A DNA stretch of 64,000 nucleotides from Photobacterium leiognathi (GCF_030685535.1 NZ_CP131601.1:3038001-3102000); one strand, 5' to 3'. Positions 1 to 8,948 are shown, counted from the stretch's first letter. Translations and numbers: made by a program. Notes: a model not told the origin generated them from the letters alone.

Positions 1-52
1 AGATGATCCAAGCTTTAGCACTAATAGAAGCATGTGTGAGTGATAGATTCAT
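1..52 (-). CDS. N-terminal fragment of an unidentified protein, cut by the window edge
   Basis: An open frame begins at an ATG at 52-50 and runs off the left edge without a stop (17 codons, starting MNLSLTHASI). A strong Shine-Dalgarno sequence GGGAGG lies 4 bases upstream on the minus strand. Too little protein is visible to name a family. The clear ribosome binding site is the only support. Confidence 0.45.
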   Translation of the reverse strand, partial: MNLSLTHASISAKAWII

Positions 53-62
53 AGAACCTCCC

Positions 63-304
63 TATTCTACTTATGACGTTTAGTCGTGAAATACTTTCTC
101 TATAACGCACAAGATCAATTAGGTTCTAAACAGCTTAAATCAACACGTTAGGTGTGATTAACTAGATATCAACCTTGCTAAATAGCTTTACTATAATGCT
201 TTCTCATTAGATAAATGTTTAAATTTGAATATATGCGCAACGTGTCATAAATATAGGTAACTGATATAACACTCAATCTCTTAAAATAAGCACGCAATAG
301 ACAC
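63..304. other. gene-free AT-rich intergenic stretch
   Basis: Sequence between the start of the left-edge gene and the malY terminator. It presumably carries the promoter of the left-edge gene, but I see no convincing -35/-10 pair, RNA gene or repeat in it. Confidence 0.5.
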
Positions 305-331
305 AAAAAAGCTCCGCCGTCGCGAAGCTTT
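305..331 (-). terminator. rho-independent terminator of malY
   Basis: On the minus strand a stem AAGCTTCGC/GCGGAGCTT with one mismatch and a short loop is followed by six T. It lies about 30 bp after the malY stop. A nearly identical hairpin ends malI at 4523-4557. Confidence 0.85.
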
Positions 332-359
332 CTTATTATTATCAACCATAGATAGATAT

Positions 360-1535
360 TTATTTTGTCACGTCATGCAACGCGCTGATCAGTGCTTGTA
401 AGCCCGTTTCAACTTTACTTCGCGGACATCCGACATTCAGTCGTACATAGCCTTGTCCTTCTTTGCCATAGGTATCACCACGCATGATTGCCACTTTGTA
501 ATGACGAATTAAACGTTGCTGTAACGCATCCATATCGACATTCAGTGGCGTTAAATCAATCCATGCTAAATACGTCCCTTCTGGCACTTGATAATTAAGC
601 TCAGGAAACGCCTGATTAAGCAGCTCTGCCACATAACATAGGTTTGCTTGCAGGTAGTCTTTTAAACTATCTAGCCACGCTTCACCTTGGTTATAAGCGG
701 CAATATGCCCAATTATCCCAAGGATCGAAGGTGACGATAGACCATGAGCGGCTTTTAATTGCGTCAGGTAACGATCACGCACCTCTGCATTAGCGATAAA
801 CGCATACGCTCCTGTTAACGCTGGGATATTAAATGATTTTGAGCCCGATGAGACTAACGCCCAGTTATCATCAATCGCGACTTCAGACCATGGAATGTAA
901 TCGTTAAATGCCATATCCATGTGGATATCATCGGAGATCACTTTCACATGATGCTGCTGACAGATCTGCGCCATACGCTTGAGCTCATCGCGGGTCCATA
1001 CTCGCCCTGTTGGGTTTTGGGGGCTACACAACAGCAAAACCTTACATTCAGCTTTAGCCGCTTGTACTTCGAACTGTGCCCAGTCAATTTCATAACTGCC
1101 ACCCGCCGTTTTTAATAATGGGCTGGTTAGCATTAAAAGATCATTGGCCGCTAGCATATTACCAAACGCATCATAGGCGGGAGTGTGAATAAGCACACCT
1201 TCACCTTGCTTGGTCCACTGCATCACTAATTGAGAAATGATGTAAATCACTGAGGGGCCATAGACAATATGATCGGGATTGATTTGGCTATGATAACGAC
1301 GAGCAAACCAGCCTGTGATCGCTGATTTAAAATCATCATGGTTCCATCGGCTATAACCAAACACTCCATGCGCTAAGCGCTCAGATAACGCTTGTTCAAT
1401 ACAGGGAGCAACGGCGAAATCCATATCAGAAATGGTAAACGGCAATAAATCAGCTTCACCAAAGCGATCTTCAACATAATCCCACTGCGTGCAGTAGCTA
1501 CCATAACGGTTTACTGGGGTCGAAAAATCAAACAT
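360..1535 (-). CDS. malY: MalY, PLP-dependent C-S lyase (cystathionine beta-lyase) and maltose regulon modulator
   Basis: A 391-residue fold-type I PLP enzyme, the usual MalY length (E. coli 390). It cleaves C-S bonds of cystathionine-like substrates; in E. coli MalY also inhibits the activator MalT. Visible motifs are SPQNPTGR at 171-178, the cofactor-binding DDIH at 202-205 and the Schiff-base lysine K233 in SGSKSFN, the same number as in E. coli. The gene lies 73 bp downstream of malX in the same direction and diverges, with malX, from malI, the E. coli arrangement. A hairpin separates malX and malY and may lower malY expression. Whether it moderates a MalT here is inference. Confidence 0.93.
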   Translation of the reverse strand: MFDFSTPVNRYGSYCTQWDYVEDRFGEADLLPFTISDMDFAVAPCIEQALSERLAHGVFGYSRWNHDDFKSAITGWFARRYHSQINPDHIVYGPSVIYIISQLVMQWTKQGEGVLIHTPAYDAFGNMLAANDLLMLTSPLLKTAGGSYEIDWAQFEVQAAKAECKVLLLCSPQNPTGRVWTRDELKRMAQICQQHHVKVISDDIHMDMAFNDYIPWSEVAIDDNWALVSSGSKSFNIPALTGAYAFIANAEVRDRYLTQLKAAHGLSSPSILGIIGHIAAYNQGEAWLDSLKDYLQANLCYVAELLNQAFPELNYQVPEGTYLAWIDLTPLNVDMDALQQRLIRHYKVAIMRGDTYGKEGQGYVRLNVGCPRSKVETGLQALISALHDVTK

Positions 1536-1581
1536 AACACCCTCGAATACAAGTCAAAATACAGAGAATTAAAAACAACAA

Positions 1582-1603
1582 AGCGGAGCACAAGGCTCCG
1601 CTA
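1582..1603 (-). terminator. intercistronic hairpin between malX and malY
   Basis: AGCGGAGC pairs with GCTCCGCT across a 5-base loop; on the minus strand it is followed by a broken T-rich tract (TTTGTTGTTTTT). It may be a partial terminator after malX or an mRNA-stabilising stem. Confidence 0.6.
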
Positions 1604-1608
1604 TTTGA

Positions 1609-3189
1609 TTATGCCGAGGCTGGCATTAAGCCTTGGATTTCATTTTTCACCATGTGAACCTGAGGTCCAATCACCACTTGCAGGTTATGTTCATCTAACT
1701 TCACCACACCAAGTGCACCATTCGCTTTTAGTACCGCATCGTTAACCAAACTCATGTCATTGACCGATAGACGTAAACGAGTAATACAGTTATCAAGTGA
1801 GGTGATATTCGCAGCACCACCTAGCGCTTTAAGAATAATGTCACCTTTGTAGCCTGTGGTTTTCTCAACATCTTCAGCGAACGCTAATTCATCTTTCACT
1901 TCAGCCACTTCACGACCCGGTGTTTTAAGGTTGAAGCGCGTGATAGCAAAGCGGAACACGCTGTAGTACATCACAAACCATACTGCTGCAACGACAGGCA
2001 CAAGGTACCACTTAGTTGCTGTGCCTTGCAGCACACCGAAGATCAAGAAATCAATAATATTGCCGTCAGTATTACCAATGGTTACACCCAGTAAGTGCAT
2101 CGCCATAAAGCCAATGCCCGTTAAGATAGCGTGAACAAAGTACAGTGCAGGAGCGACGAATAGGAACAAGAACTCTAGCGGCTCAGTGATGCCACCGACG
2201 ATACATGCCACCACACCAGATAATAATAACGCTTTTACTTTGCTACGATTTTCAACACGCGCACAGTGGTACATTGCCAATGCTGCGCCCGGTAAACCAC
2301 CAAGGAATGCTGGCATTTTACCTTGTGATAAGAACGATGTTGCCGAATTAGAGAAACCATTGGTGGTTGAACAAGAAAGCTCAGCGTAGAAAATATTCAG
2401 TGCGCCACTTACCGTGTTACCACACACATCCATGGTGCCACCAGCTTCAGTAAAACGAACCAGTGCAACAAGAATATGGTGCAAACCAAATGGCAGTAAC
2501 AGACGCTCACCAGTACCGAATAGGAATGGACCAAATGGACCTGAGTGAGAGATCAGACTACCGATACCATTAATCCCCATTGCAAAATATGGTAAAATAA
2601 GTGGGACTAATAGACCCACGACACCTAATGTTAGCGTGGAGATAATTGGTACAAAGCGAGCACCACCGAAGAAAGCTAATGCATCAGGCATTTTATAGGT
2701 ATAGAAGCGAGCATGTAATTTCGCCACGATAATACCGACGATCACCGCCCCTAAAATACCGGTATCAATCGACTCAATACCTAGGATCGATTTTACACCG
2801 TAGGCTTTTTCTTCTGTCGCATTGCCCAATACACCAGCGACCGTCAGATAGAAGTTAATCGATAAGTTTAACGCTGCATAACCAACAAAACCAGCAAAAG
2901 CAGCCACGCCTTTCTCTTCACGGGCTAAGCCTAATGGGATCGCCACCGCGAACATAATAGGCAAGTAGATGAACGCGACTAAACCGATTTTAGTCATCCA
3001 CATAAACAGCAGTTGCAACACGGTATTATCAAGAAACGGCATACTTTCTTTCACCGCCGCACTTGATAACGAGCTACCAATACCGAGTAAAATACCTGAG
3101 AACGCCAGCAGTGCTACAGGCAGCATGAAGGTTTTTCCTAGACTTTGGAAGAATTCCCACAGCGTTGTTTTATTTGCAGATTTAGACAT
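1609..3189 (-). CDS. malX: MalX, PTS glucose/maltose-type EIICB permease
   Basis: A membrane sugar phosphotransferase subunit that transports sugar while phosphorylating it. The long N-terminal EIIC domain has many hydrophobic segments and the conserved GTGERLLLPFGLHH stretch. The C-terminal EIIB domain has the phospho-accepting cysteine in the motif DNCITRLR. I chose the ATG at 3189-3187 (526 residues; E. coli 530): AGGTGA lies 5 bases upstream of it, whereas the GTG start three codons earlier would overlap that ribosome binding site. It is the first gene after the MalI operators and precedes malY. In E. coli MalX can move glucose and maltose; the natural substrate is uncertain. Confidence 0.93.
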   Translation of the reverse strand: MSKSANKTTLWEFFQSLGKTFMLPVALLAFSGILLGIGSSLSSAAVKESMPFLDNTVLQLLFMWMTKIGLVAFIYLPIMFAVAIPLGLAREEKGVAAFAGFVGYAALNLSINFYLTVAGVLGNATEEKAYGVKSILGIESIDTGILGAVIVGIIVAKLHARFYTYKMPDALAFFGGARFVPIISTLTLGVVGLLVPLILPYFAMGINGIGSLISHSGPFGPFLFGTGERLLLPFGLHHILVALVRFTEAGGTMDVCGNTVSGALNIFYAELSCSTTNGFSNSATSFLSQGKMPAFLGGLPGAALAMYHCARVENRSKVKALLLSGVVACIVGGITEPLEFLFLFVAPALYFVHAILTGIGFMAMHLLGVTIGNTDGNIIDFLIFGVLQGTATKWYLVPVVAAVWFVMYYSVFRFAITRFNLKTPGREVAEVKDELAFAEDVEKTTGYKGDIILKALGGAANITSLDNCITRLRLSVNDMSLVNDAVLKANGALGVVKLDEHNLQVVIGPQVHMVKNEIQGLMPASA

Positions 3190-3232
3190 TATCGTCACCT
3201 AATCACAGATTTATCTTCGTCAAAAACAAAGT

Positions 3233-3248
3233 GGTAAAACGTTTTATC
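3233..3248. promoter_or_regulatory. MalI operator, malX-proximal
   Basis: The 16-mer GGTAAAACGTTTTATC differs at one base from the E. coli MalI operator GATAAAACGTTTTATC. The symmetry extends to 20 bp (GTG...CAC ends). It lies 44 bp upstream of malX. Confidence 0.85.
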
Positions 3249-3324
3249 ACTTTGCTGAAAAAAAACGTCGACGAAGATGAGCTCTAAACTTCTGCCAACG
3301 CTTTTGCTGAATCACGAAATAAAT

Positions 3325-3340
3325 GATAAAACGTTTTACC
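3325..3340. promoter_or_regulatory. second MalI operator
   Basis: GATAAAACGTTTTACC has one mismatch to the perfect palindrome and lies 92 bp (centre to centre) from the first operator, consistent with cooperative binding or looping by a LacI-family dimer or tetramer. A degenerate site at 3427-3442 sits closer to malI and may serve autoregulation. Confidence 0.82.
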
Positions 3341-3475
3341 AAGTTTTATCTGTATACAGATCACGGAACATATTTCGAATGAAAAGCCATTTTCAAAAAT
3401 GTGATCCTGTTAATATCTAAACCACAGAGATAACGTTTTATATTAATAAATAAAAACAGGGTAATTAACTAACGA

Positions 3476-4501
3476 ATGGCGAAGTTAACCAAAGTAAAAA
3501 TCACCGATGTCGCTGAATATGCGGGGGTTTCCGTTTCAACCGTCTCTCTGGTACTCGGCAATAAAGGTCGAATATCAGAATCAACTATCAATAAAGTCAA
3601 TCAAGCGGTTGAAGCTCTGGGTTATGTGCGAAATAACGCTGCAGCCAACTTACGATCCAATCACTCCAATTTGATCGGTTTGATCTTAGCGGATATTACC
3701 GATCCGTTTTATAACGAAGTCACCGCCGGATTAAGTGCTGAACTGGAAAAGCACGATCATATGTTGTTTCTCGCCCAATCTAATCATCAAGCCAATAAGT
3801 TGATCCAATGTGTTCAGTCAATGATCCAACAGGGTGTCGCAGGCATTGCCTTTAGCCCAGTGCGAGAAGCCACCAGCCAAGTGCTTAATATGGCAAAACA
3901 AGCCGGTATTCCTGCGGTATGTTTAGCTCGGGCTGCTGTTAATAATGATGTCGACTATATAGGTCCAGATAACAGCCAAGCTGCGGTACTCGCAACCCAA
4001 CATTTAATCAAGCAAGGTCATCGCCATATTGCGTATGTGGGAGGATTTTGTGATTCGTTAACCCGTGCCGAGCGCATTGGCGGCTATTGCACCACGTTAA
4101 TGCAATACGGATTACCGTTTAAAAATGAATGGGTTGTTGAAACAGGCAATAATCAAAGCCAAGCAGCCGATTGTGTTCAACAACTACTGACTCAGCATCC
4201 AAAAATCACAGCGCTATTATGTCATCGTCCAGCGATCGCACTGGGTGCGATATACGGTATTCAACGAGTCGGTAAAAGTGTCGGAAAAGATAACTATATT
4301 GGTCAGCAAGTAGGATTAATTGGCTTTGATGACACGCCAGAGGCGACGTTAACTCAACCAGCATTGACCATGATCAGCTCCCCAACAAGGCACATTGGCG
4401 AGAAAGCGGCACAGCGATTACTGGCAAAAATGACGAATGAAACCGATGATGTTCAGCGTCTGATCTTACCGCCAAAGTTGATTGAACGAGGCTCCGCCTG
4501 A
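3476..4501 (+). CDS. malI: MalI, LacI-family repressor of malXY
   Basis: A 341-residue LacI/GalR-family repressor. Residues 9-30 form the helix-turn-helix (ITDVAEYAGVSVSTVSLVLG), followed by the hinge region to about residue 62 and a periplasmic-binding-protein-like effector domain. It is divergent from malXY, and the intergenic region carries two near-perfect copies of the MalI operator known from E. coli, so repression of malXY and itself is very likely. The start codon lacks a strong ribosome binding site; AGGG lies about 15 bases upstream. The inducer is not visible from sequence. Confidence 0.93.
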   Translation: MAKLTKVKITDVAEYAGVSVSTVSLVLGNKGRISESTINKVNQAVEALGYVRNNAAANLRSNHSNLIGLILADITDPFYNEVTAGLSAELEKHDHMLFLAQSNHQANKLIQCVQSMIQQGVAGIAFSPVREATSQVLNMAKQAGIPAVCLARAAVNNDVDYIGPDNSQAAVLATQHLIKQGHRHIAYVGGFCDSLTRAERIGGYCTTLMQYGLPFKNEWVVETGNNQSQAADCVQQLLTQHPKITALLCHRPAIALGAIYGIQRVGKSVGKDNYIGQQVGLIGFDDTPEATLTQPALTMISSPTRHIGEKAAQRLLAKMTNETDDVQRLILPPKLIERGSA

Positions 4502-4522
4502 TCTGTTTTACATACTCTAAAA

Positions 4523-4557
4523 AACAAAAAAGCTCCGCCGTAGCGAAGCTTTTTGTT
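4523..4557. terminator. bidirectional terminator between malI and ppnP
   Basis: Near-symmetric AACAAAAAAGCTCCGC ... GCGAAGCTTTTTGTT hairpin with T-runs on both strands, between the convergent genes malI and ppnP. Confidence 0.85.
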
Positions 4558-4569
4558 ACTTACTTGCGA

Positions 4570-4851
4570 TTATAGGTAATCACAAAGATAAGCTGTCGTT
4601 TCTAACACTTTCACGTTAAATGAACTGTCACCAGGGACTTCAAAGTCATCACCTGCGTTGTAAGTTTCCCAATCAACATGGACAGGAAGCTTAACAATCA
4701 GCGCACCTTTCACCACAGTCATACGCTCTGGTGCTGCTGTACCAAAGGTGTATTCACCTGGTGCCATAACACCCACACTTGCATGATCGCCAGCAGACTC
4801 AAAACCTACTGATTTTACTTGATCATCAAAATATTCATTCACTTTTAACAT
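4570..4851 (-). CDS. ppnP: PpnP, pyrimidine/purine nucleoside phosphorylase (YaiE family)
   Basis: A 93-residue cupin-fold protein, the normal family length (E. coli YaiE 94). The family phosphorolyses several nucleosides, releasing the base and ribose-1-phosphate. Recognisable features are the N-terminal [16 protein letters not shown], the [12 protein letters not shown] block and a C-terminus ending in LCDYL. The start has GGAAAG five bases upstream. It is a monocistronic gene convergent with malI and divergent from the small lipoprotein gene. Confidence 0.92.
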   Translation of the reverse strand: MLKVNEYFDDQVKSVGFESAGDHASVGVMAPGEYTFGTAAPERMTVVKGALIVKLPVHVDWETYNAGDDFEVPGDSSFNVKVLETTAYLCDYL

Positions 4852-4963
4852 CGACTTTCCTTATCTCTAATTCGTGTTATTGATTGGAAATTATCACAAA
4901 ATTTCGCAATGCCCTAATGAAAAATAGCGCCCTGAGTCGAGATATTCATGACATGAATTTAAC

Positions 4964-4991
4964 TTGGTTCGTGTTAAAAAAACGCTACACT
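4964..4991 (+). promoter_or_regulatory. putative sigma70 promoter of the small lipoprotein gene
   Basis: TTGGTT and TACACT separated by 16 bases, 30 bp upstream of the lipoprotein start codon. Assigned by eye only. Confidence 0.45.
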
Positions 4992-5021
4992 AGGCATCAG
5001 AATTTTATTGAGGGATCTCAG

Positions 5022-5222
5022 ATGTTAAATAAACGCGTTTTAACAATCCTGCTGATAGCTTCATTGCCATTAGTAGGTTGTACCAGCAGCGACAAGCAAA
5101 ATATTAAAGATGGTTTCACTGAAATTGGTCATGCGACACGTGACGCAACCCGTGCTACTGGTCATTTCTTCCGTGATACCACTAAAGATGCGATCCATAA
5201 CGCGAAAGAAGCAACCAAGTAA
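5022..5222 (+). CDS. small predicted lipoprotein
   Basis: A 66-residue protein with a typical lipoprotein signal: two basic residues near the N-terminus (MLNKR), a hydrophobic stretch and the lipobox LVGC with Cys20. The mature part is short, charged and probably helical (FTEIGHATRDATRATG...), repeating AT/DA patterns. I chose the ATG at 5022 because it gives the signal peptide and has GAGGG 8 bases upstream; a longer frame from 4884 would bury the signal. It resembles small entericidin- or YgdI-like lipoproteins only in layout. Function unknown. Confidence 0.8.
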   Translation: MLNKRVLTILLIASLPLVGCTSSDKQNIKDGFTEIGHATRDATRATGHFFRDTTKDAIHNAKEATK

Positions 5223-5693
5223 TTAACGCTCAGGTTTCTCGTGCCTTGAACAACATGACTCACTAGCAGACTCATTCACATCATTGCTATCGTTCAAGGC
5301 ACCTAAAATCGAGCAATGACTCGCATCATCATCCACATGACCACAACACGCATCGTTGATCTTTTTTAATGCTTTGCGAATTCGGGTTAACTCTTTTATT
5401 TTCATATCGACTTCATCGAGCTTAGCCTGAGTGATCGCTTTTACTTCCGCACAACTATGCTGACTAGCTTCTAAGCGAATATCAAGCAGTTCGCGAATTT
5501 CATCCAAACTTAGCCCTATAGATTTAGCCCGCAAAATAAATTTCACCCGCGATAAATTATCTTCGCTATATAAACGATAACCACTGTCACTTCGCCCAGC
5601 TGATTGTAGTAAATTATTTTTCTCGTAAAACCGTAATGTATCGCTACTGACCTGACACAACTTCGCTAATTGACCAATTAAATACATCGCCAT
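5223..5693 (-). CDS. zntR: ZntR-type MerR-family zinc-responsive activator
   Basis: A MerR-family regulator of 156 residues. The N-terminal winged helix-turn-helix (YLIGQLAKLCQVSSDTLRFYE) is followed by a dimerisation helix and a metal-binding loop. The metal ligand pattern of ZntR is present: Cys81, Cys116-Cys117, His119 and Cys127 in CCGHVDDDASHC, with the ZntR-like tail CSILGAL. ZntR activates zinc/cadmium/lead efflux genes such as zntA by twisting the promoter. The C-terminus adds a further CC-H group (147-151), unusual for the family. I chose the ATG at 5693 (GGAG 11 bases upstream); the ATG two codons later matches the E. coli start. The target gene is not in the window. Confidence 0.85.
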   Translation of the reverse strand: MAMYLIGQLAKLCQVSSDTLRFYEKNNLLQSAGRSDSGYRLYSEDNLSRVKFILRAKSIGLSLDEIRELLDIRLEASQHSCAEVKAITQAKLDEVDMKIKELTRIRKALKKINDACCGHVDDDASHCSILGALNDSNDVNESASESCCSRHEKPER

Positions 5694-5723
5694 CTTGCTG
5701 CTATCTCCTGCAACCAACCACAA

Positions 5724-5761
5724 AAGCAAACGTTTGCGTAATATTCCTATTCATGTAAAAT
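5724..5761 (+). promoter_or_regulatory. PurR-like box overlapping a putative purH promoter
   Basis: AAGCAAACGTTTGCGT at 5724-5739 matches the PurR operator consensus (ACGCAAACGTTTNCGT) at nearly every position. Its right half overlaps a -35-like TTGCGT (5734-5739), 16 bases before TAAAAT (5756-5761). Repression by purine-loaded PurR of purH is expected from E. coli; the box also sits 31 bp upstream of the divergent zntR. Confidence 0.8.
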
Positions 5762-5843
5762 AACGGTCACATTACGCACAATGACCCTTATTGATAAATC
5801 GCTATTGCCGTCACCACCTCTTGGTAGATGTGATGAAACTTAG

Positions 5844-5896
5844 GATATTTCCCAACACCAATTCAGATGATATTGGCTTGGTATTGGGAAATATTC
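5844..5896 (+). other. long inverted repeat in the purH leader
   Basis: Arms GATATTTCCCAACACCAA (5844-5861) and TTGGTATTGGGAAATATTC (5878-5896) pair over about 18 bp with one mismatch around a 16-base loop. It lies between the putative promoter and the purH start. There is no T-run after it, so it does not look like a terminator. Confidence 0.8.
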
Positions 5897-5928
5897 TATT
5901 CACCGTGTAATTAAAAGAGATAGTAGCA

Positions 5929-7521
5929 ATGGAAAACGCTCGTCCTATTCGCCGTGCGCTGATCAGCGTATCAGACAAAACAGGTATTGTGGAATTCGCA
6001 CAGGCTCTTGCCAACCGCGGCGTAGAAATCTTATCTACTGGCGGTACCGCTCGTTTACTTGCCGAGAAAAACATTCAAGTCACTGAAGTTTCTGATTACA
6101 CCGGTTTCCCAGAAATGATGGATGGCCGTGTTAAAACTCTTCACCCGAAAGTACACGGTGGCGTATTGGGCCGTCGTGGTACCGATGATGAAGTGATGGA
6201 AACACACGGCATCAACCCTATCGATATGGTAGTCGTTAACCTTTACCCATTCGCAGAAACAGTAGCTAAAGCTGGCTGTACCTTAGAAGACGCTGTTGAG
6301 AACATCGATATTGGTGGGCCAACAATGGTACGTTCTGCAGCGAAAAACCACAAAGATGTGACTATCGTGGTTAATGCACATGATTACGATCGTGTACTTA
6401 CTGAAATGAGCGCGAACGATGGTTCGCTAACGCACGCAACCCGTTTTGATTTAGCGATTTCTGCATTTGAACACACTGCCGCTTACGACGGTATGATCGC
6501 TAACTACTTCGGTACTATGGTGCCATCATACGGTGACAATAAAGAAGGTGATGAGGAATCGAAGTTCCCACGCACTTTCAACCAACAGTTCGAGAAAAAA
6601 CAAGACATGCGCTACGGTGAAAACAGTCACCAAGCAGCAGCATTCTATGTTGAAGCCAACCCACAAGAAGCCTCAGTAGCAACAGCGACTCAGCTTCAAG
6701 GTAAGGCGCTATCATACAACAACATCGCAGATACAGATGCGGCACTTGAGTGTGTGAAAGAGTTCGACCAACCAGCATGTGTGATTGTAAAACACGCAAA
6801 CCCTTGTGGTGTTGCACTCGGTGCTAATCTGCTTGAAGCATACGATCGCGCATACAAAACAGACCCAACCTCTGCTTTTGGCGGCATCATCGCATTTAAC
6901 GGCGAGCTTGATGCAGCAACGGCACAAGCAATTGTTGATCGTCAATTCGTTGAAGTGATCATCGCACCAAAAGTATCGGCAGAAGCGGCAGCGGTTGTTG
7001 CAACCAAGAAAAACCTACGTCTACTTGAGTGTGGCGAATGGTCAACAAAGACAACAGGCTTTGACGTTAAACGAGTAAACGGTGGTTTACTGGTACAAGA
7101 CCGTGATCAAGGTATGGTATCACTCAACGATTTAACCGTCGTTACTAAACGTCAACCAACAGAAGAAGAGCTACGTGATGCACTATTTTGCTGGAAAGTA
7201 GCGAAATACGTGAAATCAAACGCGATTGTTTACGCCAAAGGTAACATGACCATTGGTGTAGGTGCAGGCCAAATGAGCCGTGTTTATTCTGCGAAAATTG
7301 CGAGCATTAAAGCTGCTGACGAAAACCTAGAAGTCGCAGGTAGTGTGATGGCATCTGATGCCTTCTTCCCATTCCGCGATGGCATTGATGCAGCGGCAGA
7401 AGCTGGCATTACTTGTGTTATCCAACCAGGTGGCTCAATGCGTGATGACGAAGTAATTGCCGCAGCCGATGAACACGGCATGGCAATGGTGTTTACGGGC
7501 ATGCGTCATTTCCGTCACTAA
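5929..7521 (+). CDS. purH: PurH, bifunctional AICAR transformylase / IMP cyclohydrolase
   Basis: A 530-residue enzyme for the last two steps of IMP synthesis. The N-terminal MGS-like cyclohydrolase domain shows [29 protein letters not shown]; the AICAR transformylase domain shows MRYGENSHQ and the catalytic KHANPCG, and ends with [12 protein letters not shown] and FTGMRHFRH. Length is as in E. coli (529). It starts the purHD pair, 115 bp before purD, and is likely repressed by PurR through the box at 5724. A large leader hairpin precedes it. Confidence 0.97.
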   Translation: MENARPIRRALISVSDKTGIVEFAQALANRGVEILSTGGTARLLAEKNIQVTEVSDYTGFPEMMDGRVKTLHPKVHGGVLGRRGTDDEVMETHGINPIDMVVVNLYPFAETVAKAGCTLEDAVENIDIGGPTMVRSAAKNHKDVTIVVNAHDYDRVLTEMSANDGSLTHATRFDLAISAFEHTAAYDGMIANYFGTMVPSYGDNKEGDEESKFPRTFNQQFEKKQDMRYGENSHQAAAFYVEANPQEASVATATQLQGKALSYNNIADTDAALECVKEFDQPACVIVKHANPCGVALGANLLEAYDRAYKTDPTSAFGGIIAFNGELDAATAQAIVDRQFVEVIIAPKVSAEAAAVVATKKNLRLLECGEWSTKTTGFDVKRVNGGLLVQDRDQGMVSLNDLTVVTKRQPTEEELRDALFCWKVAKYVKSNAIVYAKGNMTIGVGAGQMSRVYSAKIASIKAADENLEVAGSVMASDAFFPFRDGIDAAAEAGITCVIQPGGSMRDDEVIAAADEHGMAMVFTGMRHFRH

Positions 7522-7527
7522 TTCAGC

Positions 7528-7560
7528 AAGGCGTTAACTTCGGTTAGCGCCTTAGTCTTC
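7528..7560 (+). terminator. hairpin with UUCG loop after purH
   Basis: AAGGCGTTAAC and GTTAGCGCCTT pair around a TTCG tetraloop, followed by a weak T-rich tract. It lies between purH and purD and may cause partial termination or protect the purH message. Confidence 0.6.
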
Positions 7561-7636
7561 TATTGAATCAATAAAAGTGTGCTGTGATATCGTCTATGCT
7601 TAGGGCGTTAAAATTATTACTGCACTCAAAGGGAAC

Positions 7637-8926
7637 ATGATGAAAGTACTGATCATTGGTAACGGCGGCCGTGAGCACGCACTAGGCTGGAAAGTTGCGC
7701 AAAACCCGCAAGTAGAAACAGTATTTATTGCACCTGGTAATGCAGGTACAGCATTAGAGCCAAAGTTAGAAAATGTGGCGATTGGCGTTGAAGATATCGC
7801 TGGTTTAGTTGAGTTTGCGCAAAACAACCAAATTGCGCTGACGATTGTTGGCCCTGAAGCACCTCTAGTTATTGGTGTGGTTGATGCCTTCCGTGCAGCT
7901 AAATTGCCAATTTTTGGCCCAACAGAAGCAGCAGCTCAGCTTGAAGGCTCTAAAGCATTTACTAAAGACTTTCTGGCACGTCACAACATTCCAACGGCGG
8001 AATACCAAAACTTTACTGAAATCGAACCTGCTCTTGCTTACCTAAAGCAAAAAGGCGCCCCGATTGTGGTAAAAGCAGACGGTCTAGCGGCAGGTAAAGG
8101 CGTGATTGTCGCAATGACTGAGCAAGAAGCAGAAGATGCTGTTCGTGATATGTTAGCTGGCAATGCTTTTGGCGAAGCTGATCACCGTGTCGTTATCGAA
8201 GAATTCTTAGACGGTGAAGAAGCTAGTTTCATCGTAATGGTAGACGGTAAAAACGTTCTACCTATAGTCACCAGCCAAGATCACAAGCGTGTTGGTAATG
8301 GCGATACAGGCCCTAACACTGGCGGTATGGGTGCATATTCTCCAGCTCCTGTTGTTACACAAGATATCCACGACCGTGTAATGAAAGAAGTGATCTACCC
8401 AACCGTTGAAGGCATGACAGCAGAAGGTGCACCTTATACAGGTTTCCTCTACGCAGGCCTGATGATCATGAGCGATGGCACCCCAAAAGTGATCGAATAT
8501 AACTGTCGCTTTGGCGATCCTGAGACCCAACCTATCATGCTACGTATGCAGTCTGATTTAGTTGAGCTATGTTTAGCGGCTATTGATGGCAAGCTAGATA
8601 CCGTTGAGTCTAAGTGGGATCCACGCGCTTCTATCGGTGTTGTTTTAGCAGCTGGCGGCTATCCAGCAAGCTACAACAAAGGTGATGTGATTTCAGGATT
8701 GCCTCAACAAGAAGTGGCTGGCGAGAAAGTCTTCCACGCAGGCACAACGAACAATCAAGGCGATATCGTCACTAACGGTGGTCGTGTGCTGTGTGCAACG
8801 GCAATGGGTGACTCGGTACTTGAAGCGCAGCAACGCGCTTATGCACTGGCAAAACAAATCTCATGGGATGGCATGTTCCACCGTGATGATATTGGCTATC
8901 GTGCTATTGCTCGCGAGCAACAATAA
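7637..8926 (+). CDS. purD: PurD, phosphoribosylamine-glycine ligase (GAR synthetase)
   Basis: A 429-residue ATP-grasp enzyme that joins glycine to phosphoribosylamine in purine synthesis. The N-domain begins MKVLIIGNGGREHALGWK, followed by GPEAPLVIG, the ATP-grasp lysine segment VVKADGLAAGKGV and the family signature YNCRFGDPETQ. Two consecutive ATGs are possible (7637, 7640); AAGGGA precedes both and the second matches E. coli. It follows purH and probably shares its transcript despite the hairpin between them. Confidence 0.97.
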   Translation: MMKVLIIGNGGREHALGWKVAQNPQVETVFIAPGNAGTALEPKLENVAIGVEDIAGLVEFAQNNQIALTIVGPEAPLVIGVVDAFRAAKLPIFGPTEAAAQLEGSKAFTKDFLARHNIPTAEYQNFTEIEPALAYLKQKGAPIVVKADGLAAGKGVIVAMTEQEAEDAVRDMLAGNAFGEADHRVVIEEFLDGEEASFIVMVDGKNVLPIVTSQDHKRVGNGDTGPNTGGMGAYSPAPVVTQDIHDRVMKEVIYPTVEGMTAEGAPYTGFLYAGLMIMSDGTPKVIEYNCRFGDPETQPIMLRMQSDLVELCLAAIDGKLDTVESKWDPRASIGVVLAAGGYPASYNKGDVISGLPQQEVAGEKVFHAGTTNNQGDIVTNGGRVLCATAMGDSVLEAQQRAYALAKQISWDGMFHRDDIGYRAIAREQQ

Positions 8927-8948
8927 ACCCGCTCTTCCCCCTAGAGTA

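Noticed and set aside
3390..3412. CRP site near malI (TGTGA half-site)
   Set aside because: Only one half matches the consensus TGTGA-N6-TCACA, so I did not list it.
4884..5021. N-terminal extension of the small lipoprotein to 112 residues
   Set aside because: It would place the lipoprotein signal internally, and the ATG at 5022 has a good ribosome binding site.
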